Origin: Hippophae tibetana | Lineage: Eukaryota; Streptophyta; Magnoliopsida; Rosales; Elaeagnaceae | Assembly: GCA_037013495.1 (NCBI GenBank) | Contig: CM072810.1 | Coordinates: 109,561,898 to 109,625,897, forward strand | Length of the DNA stretch: 64,000 nt | Direction: 5' to 3' | In this document: positions 46,800 through 58,537 of the stretch, one piece after another | Layout: every line of letters starts with the position of its first letter | Numbering within the stretch: position 1 is the first letter of the stretch | Notes under the pieces: model-generated | What the model saw: only the letters and a program-made list of their open reading frames with translations | Databases searched by the model: none | What the model was told of the DNA's origin: nothing | Program-made: the position numbers and the translations under genes

Positions 46800-49700
46800 C
46801 ATGATTTTTAGGTTGTAGATTCAGGTACCACAGATCATATGACAAACCATGTGTCAAAGTCTCATAAGTTTGAAAACTTAGCAAATTCTTCTCAAGTTTC
46901 AATTGCAAATGGTGAGAATGTAACGCTTTTAGGAAAAGAAAAAATAAAATTAATGTCAGATGAAATCGAGTCGGCGGTTTTATATGTACCTTCCTATCTC
47001 TTCCAACTTCTGTCTGTAGGAAAAATCACAAATACCTTGAATTGCTTAGCCATTTTTTTCTCCTCACAATGTCATTTTTCAAGATTGTGCCACCAAAAAG
47101 ACGATTGGTGAAGGGTTTTACTTAAATGGTCTCTATTACATATCCAAGAGCAATCCCAGAGGGTTTCAAGCCAAGTTTAACCCTATCCAAGATAATCAAT
47201 TGTGACATCAACGTTTAGCTCACCCTTCTCCACCAATTTTGTCAACTTTATTTCCAAACTTAGGAAATGATGCAATTGCATGTGAAATTTGCCACTTGTC
47301 TAAGACCACTAGATTTCCTTTTAATTCTTCCTTGTCTAGGGCTAGTAAGTGTTTTGAACTAGTTCATTCATATGTATGGGGACCAACTAATGAATCTTTT
47401 GATGGTTATAAGTATTTTGTGATTTTTGTTGATGATTTCTCTCGATTCACATGGTTATATCTTTTAAAGTCTAAGAACGAAGTTATGGAAGTATTTAAGG
47501 ACTTTCATAACCTTGTTAAAAATCACTTCTCCTCTAAAATTCAAACCTTAAGGTCTGACAATGGCACTGAATACATGTCCTATATCATGAAACAATATTT
47601 GAGCATTCATGACATTATGCATCAAACAAGTTGTGTTGGCACACCTCAACAAAATGGTGTAGTTGAACGCAAAAACTGGGACTTACTTGAAAAAATTAGA
47701 GCATTAATGCTACAAATGAATGTACCAAAGAGATTTTGGTCCCAAGGGGTTATGGGAGCTGCTTACATCATCAATAGATTACCCAACCGAGTTTTGGATT
47801 TCAAGTCTCCCCTAGAGGTCATGAAAGAAAGGAAAATTAACCTCTCACACCTTAAAGTCTTTGGCTGCATCTATTTTGTACATATTCAATCTCATCATCG
47901 AGATAAATTGGATCCTAGAGCTGCTAAATGTATTTTTCTTGATTATTCATCTACACAAAAGGGATATAAATGTTATGATCCCCAACTTAGGAGATTAATT
48001 GTGTCTAAAGATGTTCAATTTTATGAAACTAACCCTTTTTTCAGCAAGTCACATGAAATCACAAGTCTAAGGGATGGCATCTTGGATGTGTTTCCATTAC
48101 CAAGAATCGAACTTGAGGCTCCACAACAACAAGATCCCAGCCATGTCAACATTGATGCATCTCTCACTGAAAGTAACAATGAAGGGTCTCGTCTTAATGG
48201 TACACTGTATGAAGATGGTGATAATCAAGATGATCCTCACAATATGGTACAAGATGTGAACGAGTTTGAGATAACTCCTCCTACTCCACGATGTAATCCA
48301 ATGCGTGTTAGGCAACCTCCCACAAGACTTCAAGACTTTGTCACCTAAAAACCCACACATCCCATCTCAAATTATGTGTCATATAAGAGAGTGACACCAG
48401 CCCATGTCGCATTCCTCAGCACTATATCGAATTACAATGAGCCTCAAAACTTTCATGAGGCCAATAGCCAAAAGGTGTGGAAGGAAGCCATGTAAGAAGA
48501 ACTTAAAGCCCTAGATCAACACAACACATGAAGCATCACCAAACTTCCAAAAGGCAAGAAAGTCGTGGGTTGCAAATGGATCTATAAGCTCAAATTCAAG
48601 TCAGATGGATCAATTAAGAGGTATAAAGCAAGATTGGTGGCTCAGGGATTCACTCAAACATTCGAGGTGGATTACAAAGAAATATTTGCACCTGTTGCAA
48701 AAATGAACACAATAAGAGTGCTACTGTCCGTGGCTGTAAACAAGGGGTTGTCCATGTACCAAATGGATGTGAAGAATGCATTCTTGCATGGTGATCTCAA
48801 AGAAGAAGTCTATATGAAATTGCCACCCGGGCATCCTCAAAGCAATGAACTAGATTTAGTGTGCAAATTGCACAAATCCATTTATGGTTTGAAACAGTCC
48901 CCACGAGCATGGTATGCCAAGCTAAGCTCAGTTCCCACTAGTGTTGGTTTCAAAAGCAGCAATGCCGATTCCTCACTATTTGTTCGCATAGGAGCTATGG
49001 GAAAATTGGTTGTGCTGATTTATGTAGATGATCTGATAATTACAGGTGATAATGCTGACGAAATTTTCAACCTTAAACAGTCCCTCAGACAAAGGTTTGC
49101 AATTAAAGACCTTGGGATATTGAAGTACTTTCTTGGTATAGAAATGACAACCTCACATAAGGGACTTTTTCTTAACCAAAGAAAATATGTCCTAGATTTG
49201 CTCAAGGAAGCTAACATGAGCGATGCTAAACCAGTCATTACCCTTCTTGATAGCAAGCTCAAACCTAGCTTAAAGGGCACACCACTCACAGATATAAGTT
49301 ATTACCAATGACTGGTTGGTAAGTTGATCTACCTAACAATCACCAGACCTGACATCACATATTCTGTAAGTATTGTGAGCCAATTCATGCACTCCCCGAC
49401 ACTTGAGCATTTGACCCTTGTTAAAAGGATCTTACGCTACTTAAAAGGATCAGTGGGTCGTGGTATCATCATGAAGAAGAATGACAACACATAAATCATA
49501 GGGTATTGTGATGCTGATTGGGCAGGGAATGCAATCGATCGCAAGTCCACCACTGGCTACTGTACATTTGTCGGTGGAAACTTGGTCACATGGAAGAGTA
49601 AGAAGCAAACTGTCATCACCAAATCAAGTGCTAAAGTTGAGTATCGTGTAATGGCATCAACTGCGTGTGAATTGATATGGCTTAAAGGTATTCAGTGTGA

Positions 49701-49929
49701 TTTAGGTATTCCTACAACTCTTCCTATGTCCGTATTTTGTGACAATCAGGCAGCCATACATATAGCATCAAACCCAGTGTTTCACGAGAGGACGAAACAC
49801 ATTGAAGTTGATTTTCATTACGTTCGTGAACAAGTTCAATCACAGGTGATTCAGACACATTATACAAGAAGTTTTGACCAACTAGCTGACATCTTCACCA
49901 AGCCCTTGGCTTCTCATCAGTTTCAATGA
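46800..49929 (+). pseudogene. Copia 1 pol: protease, integrase, reverse transcriptase, RNase H (broken)
   Basis: Order of domains: protease (DSGTTDHMTN near 46818), GAG-pre-integrase (HQRLAHPSP near 47209, preceded by a stop where Trp is usual), integrase in the open frame 47239-48348, reverse transcriptase in 48565-49311 and RNase H to 49929. The integrase has RSDNGTEY and GVVERKN, but the first catalytic Asp (usual HSDVWGP) is Tyr (HSYVWGP, codon at 47371). The reverse transcriptase keeps QMDVKNAFLHGDL, YGLKQSPRAWY and the catalytic YVDD at 49021. RNase H shows YCDADWAG, ADIFTKPL and KHIEVDFHYVRE. In-frame stops occur near 48346, 48495, 49309 and 49491. The domains are well preserved, yet the polyprotein cannot be made. 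Confidence 0.88.
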
Positions 49930-49981
49930 CTTTTGTCCAAGCTTGGATCCATAAACCTTATGGATCCAGCTTGAGGGGGAG

Positions 49982-50319
49982 TATTAGATATTAATCCTTA
50001 ATTCAAGGAATAAAACAAGGACCTTAATTCAAGGAATAAAACAAGGAACTTAATTCAAGGAGTAAACTAAAGAATCCTTAATTCAATGAGTAAAACAAAG
50101 AATCCTTAATTCAAGGAGTAAAACAAGGAATCCTTAATTCAAGGAGTAAAACAAGGAATCCTTAATTCAAGGAGGAAATCAAGGAATGCTTAATTTAAAT
50201 AGTAATTGAAGGAGCAAAATTTCATTATAAATAGCTATACAATTGTAATGAAGACATAAAGAAAATAATACAAACTAGAGAGCTCTTTTGTGTATAGTTA
50301 TTTCTTCTTTTTTTCTACA
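49982..50319 (+). repeat. Copia 1 3' LTR, also 5' LTR of a following partial copy
   Basis: 338 bp, beginning directly after the polypurine tract and ending CTACA. It contains about eight of the 26-28-bp units. It is followed not by host DNA but by TGGTATCAGAG and another gag, so one LTR serves two internal regions. Confidence 0.88.
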
Positions 50320-51040
50320 TGGTATCAGAGCAGGAAAATTAACTTGCTTCTACTTTATTATTATCTTAGCATTTTCAATCTTTGAAATGGTTGAAGACAA
50401 GCCGCTAGGATAAGAAGCTGAAAGTTCATCGGTGCTTTCCTTCATGAATATGCATGAGGTGGATGTCAACCCAAATCAAAGATTAAGCTCAGTCTTGTTG
50501 AATGAGTTTAATTACTTGCATTGGTCAAGAGCAATGTCTCTAGCTCTAGGTGGAAGGTCCAAGTTGGGGTTCAAAAATGGAAGCATTGAAGTACCTGGTG
50601 TTTCCTCACTAACCTATGAATCCTGGCTTAGTAAGGATCAACTGGTTATGTCATGGCTCCTAAATTCCATGGAACGTAAATTAGCTGAAATATTCAGTTA
50701 TTCTAAATCTGCATACCAATTATGGGAGACGGTCAAGGAAATGTATGGTAGTCAAAACAATGTTGCACGAGTTTTTCAATTAAAGATGGACATCTCAGAT
50801 CTGCAACAAGATGGCAAGCCTTTTGTACAACTCTTAGGAAGCACGAAAAGCATATGGAATGAGTTGGAAATATATCATCCTTATACAACCGATATAGCTC
50901 TGCTACGAAAGAGAGCGAAAGAAGATAATATATTTCAACTTCTATCCAGTCTCGATTCAACATATGAAGATATACGATGTCATATACTCATGAATACTGA
51001 ACTTCCTTCCTTCACCAATGTATGTGCGACAATACAACTT
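50320..51040 (+). pseudogene. Second Copia 1 internal region: primer-binding site and truncated gag
   Basis: Repeats 45575-46290 with few changes: TGGTATCAGAG at 50320, ATG at 50388, a stop at codon GGATAA, then the gag frame to TNVCATIQ. Homology stops abruptly near 51040, where the other copy continues into REEVRRK. The sequence from 51041 to 51125 (LPSLFVIHRL frame) is unrelated. It is a fragment of a tandem or recombined Copia copy. Confidence 0.85.
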
Positions 51041-51125
51041 CCTTCCTTATTTGTAATTCACCGTCTGTTTGTGTTTTATACTCTCTTCTTTTTTGTATTG
51101 ACGTTTATACCCCTACTTTCCTTAT

Positions 51126-51473
51126 GAATAAGAGATGACCGATGAATTATTTGTTGAGTAAACTAAATCTAAGTATGTTTAATTTAAGTGGATGAAATGT
51201 GTGGATATAAATTAATTAATTTACTAAAAATAATTTTTTTGTATCATATATAGGTTATTATAAATACCTATGTCCTTAAATCTTAAATGATATCGAGAAG
51301 TCAAAAATAAAAATAAGACTAGAAGTATTATATATATATATATACAAGTGTGTAGTCTTGTTATTTAGACTTATTCTTGTAATATTTTAAATTTAATAAA
51401 GCTTTGTATTATGTGTAAATTTTTTCTATGAGAAATAAAATTTAGAATTTTATATTCTAATTTTTCTCCAACA
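51126..51473 (+). repeat. Copia 2 5' LTR
   Basis: Matches 55514-55852 through AAACTAAATCTAA, AAGTGGATGAAATGT, TATAAATAC and TTTAATAAAGCTTTGT. The left boundary is approximate. Confidence 0.75.
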
Positions 51474-52145
51474 ATTGGTATGAGAGTCACGATGTAAGAT
51501 TTGTCAAGACAAACATGTTTCACATAATCGAACTCTTATCGACATAATGGATGTTTTTCGAATAGTTGAAGGAATCAAAAAGCTCAATAACAAACTACAC
51601 CACGTGAGTAATATGTATGGAATCTTACTTACAAGGTCAGAATTTTTGAGAGGTTGTCGATGGTGGCAAGGTTAAACAACTTTCAGCAAAATATGTCAAT
51701 GGCATCTTGCGAAAGAGGAAAGTTAAAGTAGGCAAAAAAATGTTTGCTTTAAAGACTACAATTGGAGAAGAAATGTTAGAGCACATACGCGATGTCGAAA
51801 CACCGAAATAAGCATTGGACACCCTTCTTACATTCTTTTAAAAGAAGAGTGATACAAGATTACAATTTCTCAAAAAAAAAGTTGATATCGATGGCGTAAT
51901 GTGACATGACGATTGCCCAATATTTTCATAAGGTGAAATCGATATGCCACAAAATTTCTAATTTAGATCCAATGGCATCTACTGGGGATGTCAGAATAAA
52001 GAGAATAATCATCCATGATTTGAAACTCGAATACTAAGGGTTTGTTGCCGCTATACAAGGATGGTTGAAACAATCATTGCTTATTGAGTTTGAAAATTTG
52101 TTTGTTGGTCAAAAATTTATGGCCAAGCAAATATGAGGAGTTTCG

Positions 52146-52511
52146 TTGAAGAGTGAAGAGGAAATGCTTTACACCAATAAAAGTAACGATAAACAGCACA
52201 CTAATGTTGGATTTAAAAAGAATGGTGAAAGAATCACCAAGGAAAGGAAGACTCTAGTCAATGGAGAGCTTCAAAGAATGGGCCACATGAGAAAGGACTG
52301 TTGGTCCAAGAAAAAGCCTGTTGAAAGTAATATTGTTACTTCTACTTCTAAGGAAAGCGACGATGGTTGGGATGTTGAAGCTCTTTTAGCTATGAAGGAA
52401 GAAGACTTAACTCTCATGGTATTAACACCAGAAAAGATTAACTACAAGAGTGATTGGATTGTAGATTCAGGCTACTCATATCATATGACAAGTGATAAAC
52501 ATAAGTTATAA
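52146..52511 (+). pseudogene. Copia 2 gag end and protease fragment
   Basis: A 121-residue open stretch with a partial zinc knuckle. The first Cys pair is lost, [13 protein letters not shown] remains, followed by [11 protein letters not shown] and the protease signature [13 protein letters not shown] (DSGxSxHMT type). Stops flank it on both sides. It is part of the decayed element. Confidence 0.75.
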
Positions 52512-55500
52512 AGAGGTCGTGTGGTGGTGACAGTTGATAACTCAAGGTTATTGATTGCTCATATCGATAAAACTACAATTATGCCTCGATATAATTTTAA
52601 TAAGGTGCCACTTTAAGATGTATATTATGTCCTAGGAATAAAGAAATTTTTTTATCTATAGCTCAATTAACATCATTAGGTCATTATGTTATGTTCGGTC
52701 CCCGAGATGTGAAGGTGTATCATGACATCAAAATCTTAGAAAAATCGACAATGTAAAGGCAACGAGTAAAGTCAATCTACGTATTGTCAACAGAGTCTAC
52801 ACATGTGGACAATGCAAGGAAAAATAAGACAATAAATCTATGACGCATGACTATTCCAAGCTAAATGTGATGGTAAAGAATTTGATGCTGAATAGGCAAC
52901 CATAACTTGATGTACAAACAGACACAATATGTGTAGAGTGTCAGTATGGTAAATCACACTAACTACCATACGTGGAGTCAAAATTTAAAGTAACAAAATC
53001 GTTAAAGTTAATTCATTCTAATGTGTTCCAACCAGTTAAGCAACCGTCAATTGGTGGTAAGCAATACATGATAACTTTCATTGATGACTTCTCCAGGTAT
53101 GTGTAGGTCTTCTTTATGAAAGAAAAATCTGACACATTCTCAAAGTTTAAAGAGTTCGTAGAGATAGCTGAAAGAAAGAAGATTCAATGCTTGCACACAA
53201 ATAATGGAGAAGAATATAGTTCAAACGAGTTCTCTTAATACCTGAAGGAATCCCAAATATGTCATTAATACACTTATGTCAATACACCATAAAATGGTGT
53301 AACTGAAAGAAATAATAAGGATCTTGTAGAAATTTTCCGCAGTATGTTACATGCAAAAAATGTACCTGGATGGTTTTGGGCTGAAGCAGTGATGACTGCA
53401 GTTGTTATAATCAACAAACTTCCTCAATAGAGATTATAATTTGTTTCACCCGTTGAGAAATCGTGGAACGTAAAACCTATAGTTAGTTACTTTCGAGTAT
53501 TTGGATGTTTATGTTATGTATTTGTTCTTAATCATTTACAAAATAAGTTTGACAAGAAAGTTATAAGATGTATCTCTATGGGATACCATAACTAGAGAAA
53601 GTGATGGGAATGTTGTGATGAAACAAGTGAAAGATGCTACACTTCACAAAATTTGGTGTTTGATAAAGCATCTTCTTGGTGGTCCTCAAGAAAAAGGTGT
53701 TACCTGACTCGAGAGAATTTGAAGACAAGCTGCAACAAAAGATAGGGGAGTTTATTGCTCAACATTAACCAATTTCAAATTAATTAGAAGATTTGAATGG
53801 AAATGACGTCGAGCAAAAGAGACTCAAAATCTTTAGGAAATTGGTATGTATCAACAACCAAGAGGAAAAGGTAGGCCTAGTGAAATGAAAGAATCAACTC
53901 CGTAATCTCAACTTTGAAGGTCAACAAGAATACAAAGACCAAATCCCAAATATGCCAATGCAACTATAGTATAAGAAATAACTATAACAGAACTCGAGAC
54001 GTTTGAAGAAGCATCACAAAGTTTTGAGTGGATAACAACTATGAAAAAAGAGATTGATGCATTTAAGCAAAACCAAACTTGGGATCTGGTGCCAAAGCCA
54101 AGAGATGTGAAACCAATATCCTATAAGTAGGTTTACAAGATAAAGATTCGTCTAGATGGCTCAATCAAAAGGTACAAGGCATATTGGTAGCTCATGGTTT
54201 TCTCAACAATATGGACTAGAATATGATGAAACGTTTAGTCCAATAGCAAAATTTACAATTGTGCAAGTATTATTTGCACTTGCAGCCAACAATGATTGAA
54301 ATTTGTGAAAAATGGATGTGGAAAATCTTTTTTTCATGTAGAGCAAGATTGAGAGATTTACATGATTCAACCTATGAGTTTTCAGAGTCAAGATCATCCT
54401 AAATATGTGTAAGCTACGGAAAACACTCTATGGACTGAAACAAGCACCTAAGACATGGTATGGTAAAATTTCTAAATTCCTAATACAAAGATATTATTCA
54501 GTAACATCTACATATTTCAACTTGTTTGTCAAAGTCGTTGGAAGAAAATTAGCGATCATATTAGTGTACATGGATGATTTAATCTTAATTGGTGTGATGA
54601 GATAGAAATTCCTCAAATAAAGGAGAATTTATTAGTATGTTTTCAAATGAAAGAACTTGGATAGCTCAAACACTTTCTTGGCTTAGAGATTGATCGCACA
54701 CAAGAAGGAATATTTCTTTGTAGCAAAAATATTCCAAAGATTTGTTGAAAAGTTTTGGAATGCTTAAATGAAAGCTGATTTCAATGTCGATGGAGCCAAA
54801 TTCCAAAATGTGTGCACATGAAGGAAAACATTTGGAAAACTCAATGATGTACTGACAATTGGTAGGTAATCTAATCTACTTAAGTCTAACTCGACCTGAC
54901 ATTTCTTATGTAGGTTGTATGATGCATTGGTACATGAAAAATCCAAAGAAACCTCATTTGGAAGTAGTTTGATGAATATTGAATTGACTATGGTCTTTCA
55001 TACAAGAAAGATGAAGATTGCAAGTTAGTTGGTTATTGCGATGCTGACTATATAGAAGATTATGACACTAGGAGATCGACAATTGGGTATGTGTTCAAAC
55101 TTGGTTGTGGAACAATTTCTTGGTGTGGCAAGATACAATCGATGGCATCATTATCAACCAATAAAGCTTAATATCGAGCAACAACAACGACAACTCAAGA
55201 AAGTATATAGTTGATACAACTGTTGAATGATCTACATCAAATAATAGATTATACAATTATGTTGTATTGTGATAATCAATTGGTAATTCATTTGGCAGAG
55301 AATATGATCTTTCATGCAAGAACTAAGCATGTTGAAGTACACTACCACTTTATCAAAGAAAGAGTTTTACAATAAGAGATTAAAATGAGACTGATCAATA
55401 CAAATGATTAAGTTGTCGATTTGTTCACGAAGAGTTTAAGTACCAAAAAGTTTGAAATTTTTCGTAATCAACTTGACAATATGCAAAAGATGAGAGTTAA

Positions 55501-55513
55501 CATTGAAGGAGAA

Positions 55514-55852
55514 TATTAAGATCAATGATAGCTACTAATACAAGTGAAACTAAATCTAATTTAAGTATGTCTAATTTAAGTGGATGAAATGTATGGATAT
55601 AAATTAATTAGTTTATTAAAAATGAATAGTTTGTATCATATATGTATTATTATAAATACTCATGCCCTTTAAACCTTAAATTATATCGAGAAATAAAAAA
55701 TAAAAATAATATATATAATTGTGGTTTTGTTATCAAGAGTTATTTTTGTAATATTTTCAATTTAATAAAGCTTTGTGTTGCGTCTCCAATTATGTGTAAA
55801 ATATTTCTTTGATATATAAAATGTAAAATTATATATTCTAAATCTTTTACAA
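55514..55852 (+). repeat. Copia 2 3' LTR
   Basis: Follows a purine-rich GAAGGAGAA. It starts TATTAAGATCAATG and ends near AATCTTTTACAA. Confidence 0.75.
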
Positions 55853-56862
55853 AATTGTTTACTATCATGATTTTAAATAATTAGATGGAATGATTGGTAT
55901 TGATGGGTGTGAATTAGGATCTTCTGTATCATCGGATATCATAAGGTGGTTTGTAAAATTTAAAATTTATCAATATTAGGTTTATAACCTTTTTCTCAAT
56001 ATATTACATTTTCTTGTTATTAGAGTTTTAGTTGTTTAAGGACTTAAGTGATATTTTAATGAATTATAGGATTTAGGGGCATATCTTAAAAGATATGATT
56101 AAAATATAATTTTATGCATAACTAATAGATATAATTAATGTGACAAAAGTAGTTGAGTTTTTATAAATTTACTTATAAAAATAAATAAATGTTAGCATAT
56201 TTTAAATTTGTATAATTATGTAATTTTAATAACTAAACAAATAATTTAAAGAAATCTTAAAAAAAGCATTATTGGAAAAGATAGATAAATGAAATAATTT
56301 CAATTTACACCATCTTATATTATAAAAGTAATTTTATTATTATTATTATTTAGGGTATTTTTCAAATGATTTATTAAATTAATATAACATTTGTGTTAAA
56401 TATTATTTTTTATTAAAACCTTTCCGAAGGGTTATCAAAATTGTCATGGTAAGTCTTACCATGACATTAGATCTAAGTCTTTCCACGCTAGATCAATACA
56501 TTCGCATTTAGATCAGTGTCTTATCATCAATTTTATTTTTTGTCAAAATTACTTCAAAGTAAAACTTAACATTATTGTAACGAGACATTGTCTTTTCATG
56601 ATAAGTCTTATCATGTAATTGGAAACCAATGGTAAGCATTTTTACACTGGACAAATATTTTAATATGAAATTTTTTTTTTGTCAAAATCATAAGTAAAAT
56701 TTAGTATTATTATGATAAACCTTACTTACAAGTAATTTTAATTAAAAAAATTTATTATTTAAAATAAAATGATTTTAAATAATTTTTCCCCATATTCTAC
56801 CATACATTATAACAATGCGTTTGTTACTCTTATGCTTATGACTTAGAAGCATTTTGAGTGAG
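55853..56862. other. Remnant intron of copy B, with palindromic repeats
   Basis: AT-rich, between Copia 2 and exon 5 of the pseudogene. It includes a perfect inverted repeat with 12-bp arms (TGTCATGGTAAG, one base, then its reverse) at 56442-56466. A similar palindrome lies near 56597-56615 (ATGATAAG, T, CTTATCAT). These belong to loosely repeated modules of about 110-150 bases. No coding sequence. Confidence 0.55.
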
Positions 56863-56981
56863 TATTTCCCCTAAGAAATTGACATTAACTTTGAGAATGT
56901 TGGTGTGGAAAAATGTTAGGTGCTGTTATCTTAAACACGAGAAAACATGGTCAAATTGCTGTGTAGAATGATCTCAGAGTA

Positions 56982-57280
56982 GAGGTATTCAACGGTTCGG
57001 TCCGGTCAAGTTTTTGGAAAAAAATTTAGCCGGACCAGACCGTTTGAAACGGTTTTAATTATTATAAATCAGATCAGACAGTTTGATTTATAAAACTGTT
57101 TGGTCCGATTCGGTTTCTGGTTTGGTTCGGTTTTTTGGACATCTTTAATGAAAAATAATGTGAAAATTTTAATATATTTATTAAACCGATCCGGTCCGAT
57201 TTGACCGATTTAAATCAGACCGTACCGTTTGATTTGTAAAATCGTTCGGTCCAATCCAGACCGGTTTATAGGCACCCCTA
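56982..57280. mobile_element. hAT-type MITE in exon 5 of copy B
   Basis: A 299-bp insertion flanked by a perfect 8-bp target duplication, TCTCAGAG, at 56974-56981 and 57281-57288. The ends are imperfect inverted repeats: TAGAGGTATTCAACGG on the left and, read in reverse, TAGGGGTGCCTATAAACCGG on the right. The interior is full of CGGTTCGGTCCGG and CCGGACCAGACCG words that can fold on themselves. An 8-bp duplication with TAGRGGTG-type ends is typical of hAT non-autonomous elements. It has no open frame. Removing it and one duplication restores the reductase alignment. Confidence 0.9.
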
Positions 57281-58017
57281 TCTCAGAGTATGATCTTGAC
57301 AAGCACGAAGGAGTTCACAATTTGTACTATTTCATCGATAAGCAAGTTCGCATCCAAGCCTTCTTTGTTTACGATCATTTCCATTTTTTTTTGGATACCT
57401 TGTTGTGTTTAGGATGTAAATTAACCCATAATATGAGACAATCTTAATCATTAAATGATTTATGATTCATAAAAAAGTTCAATATATAATGAGTCATTAG
57501 ATTATTATCATTTTTTCAAAAATATTTAACGGATAAATATTTAACAAATAATCTCTAAATTTTTTGAGAAAAAAGATAATTATAAAAAAATAACTTCAAT
57601 ATTAGTATAAATCTATGACAATAAATAAGAATCATTAATATTTAATTTATTTTGTTATATATATTCATTCTATATTTTTATAATAACCGAAATAAATAAA
57701 AAAATTAATGTAACTTAACAAAGATAAACACAAAATTCTATAATCTTCTTATTTTTTTTTTCACTTCTCTTTATGTTAAGAAGATATATTAATATACCCC
57801 TTCATAGTAACCATACTTACTAATATTATAAGCCATACATGAATTAAGTTTCTTAAACTGTTTCTCATCTATTTTTCTATTATCTTATCTTAGATATGAC
57901 TTCATTATATATAATTAATATATTATTTTAATATAAATTCTATTATAAACAACTTATATATATTATTTGTATTTTAAATAGAAAAAATTGACCTTATTTC
58001 CAAAAGATAAAAAAAAA

Positions 58018-58378
58018 GCAATTGTTACATTAATTTCACCCGTAGGAGAAAGAAAAATAAAAAAAAGGCATAGAAACGTAAGCGATTGCATCACTTTTTT
58101 TTTTTACTTCTTTTCTTTTCTTTTCCTGTAAGCAATTTTAAGGAGGAAAAAAAAAACTTTACAAAATTCTAAACATCCATCGTTGTCTCTTTAGAAAGTT
58201 ATCCCCCGTCTAAAAATAATTAAATTTTTTTAGATTATATTATATTAACTAAATATTATACATAACCTCTTTGTTATTAACTTTTACACAAAATAATAAA
58301 AAATAATTATATCTTTATTAATTAATTTTAATTAAATATTTGTTTAATATTATTGATCATAATTAAACAACTATTTAA
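58018..58378 (+). repeat. Duplicated upstream segment, copy 1
   Basis: Begins GCAATTGTTACATTAATTTC and includes GAAACGTAAGCGATTGCATC. It recurs about 520 bases downstream. A shorter related stretch lies upstream of copy B at 42890-43000. Confidence 0.8.
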
Positions 58379-58537
58379 TCAGTGGTTTTATTCGTTAAAA
58401 TTAAATTAAAAATATATCTAATTAAACTTATTTGTAAAAATTTAATAGATAATTAATTATACTTATTAAAATTAAATTAAATACATTTTTAATTAAATTT
58501 AACGGTTACTATTAATTTCACTTGTATGATAAAAGAA

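Larger units (their letters stand above)
45268..50319 (+). mobile_element. Copia LTR retrotransposon 1, inactive but nearly full length
   Basis: LTR (45268-45574), primer-binding site TGGTATCAGAG (45575-45585), gag, protease, integrase, reverse transcriptase, RNase H, polypurine tract GAGGGGGAG (49973-49981) and LTR (49982-50319) stand in Copia order on the plus strand. It is inserted in exon 3 of reductase copy B. Stops interrupt the pol region at several points, and the integrase lacks its first catalytic Asp, so it cannot move by itself. Both LTRs begin TATT(A/G)GATATTAATC instead of the usual TG start. Confidence 0.92.
51126..55852 (+). mobile_element. Copia LTR retrotransposon 2, heavily decayed
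   Basis: A different Copia family from element 1, on the same strand. LTRs lie at about 51126-51473 and 55514-55852, with primer-binding-like TGGTATGAGAG at 51476. Internal frames, with many stops, show: gag (51540-52340) with a damaged zinc knuckle (MGHMRKDCW near 52280); protease ([12 protein letters not shown] near 52460); integrase ([35 protein letters not shown], 53020-53320); reverse transcriptase (YGLKQAPKTWY near 54430, YMDDLILIG near 54570); and RNase H (YCDADY, TKHVEVHYHFI, 55030-55360). The first two integrase Asp residues are Asn, which confirms it is dead. Left and right flanks show no clear target duplication. Confidence 0.85.
43132..57410 (+). pseudogene. 2-alkenal/double-bond reductase, copy B, broken
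   Basis: Clearly related to copy C but disabled many times. Exon 1 (43132-43358) has a 1-base deletion after GTGAGGATC that shifts the frame, and its donor reads GC instead of GT. Exon 2 (43876-44019) lacks 34 bases relative to copy C (144 versus 178). Exon 3 (from 45148) has a damaged acceptor (AAG for CAG, one base short) and a stop at GGTTAG. It is cut off at 45267 by a Copia LTR. The rest of exon 3 and exon 4 are not found. Exon 5 resumes at about 56863 (YFP, then a stop, then EIDINFENVG) and continues after a MITE insertion as YDLDKHEGVHNLYYFIDKQVRIQAF. It fades out near 57410, without the normal C-terminus. The MDR nucleotide loop survives only as degraded sequence. No function is expected. 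Confidence 0.92.

Noticed and set aside
50432..51127. A full second gag protein of 231 residues
   Set aside because: The true start (50388) is followed by a stop, and the last 25 or so residues come from unrelated DNA after the break near 51040.
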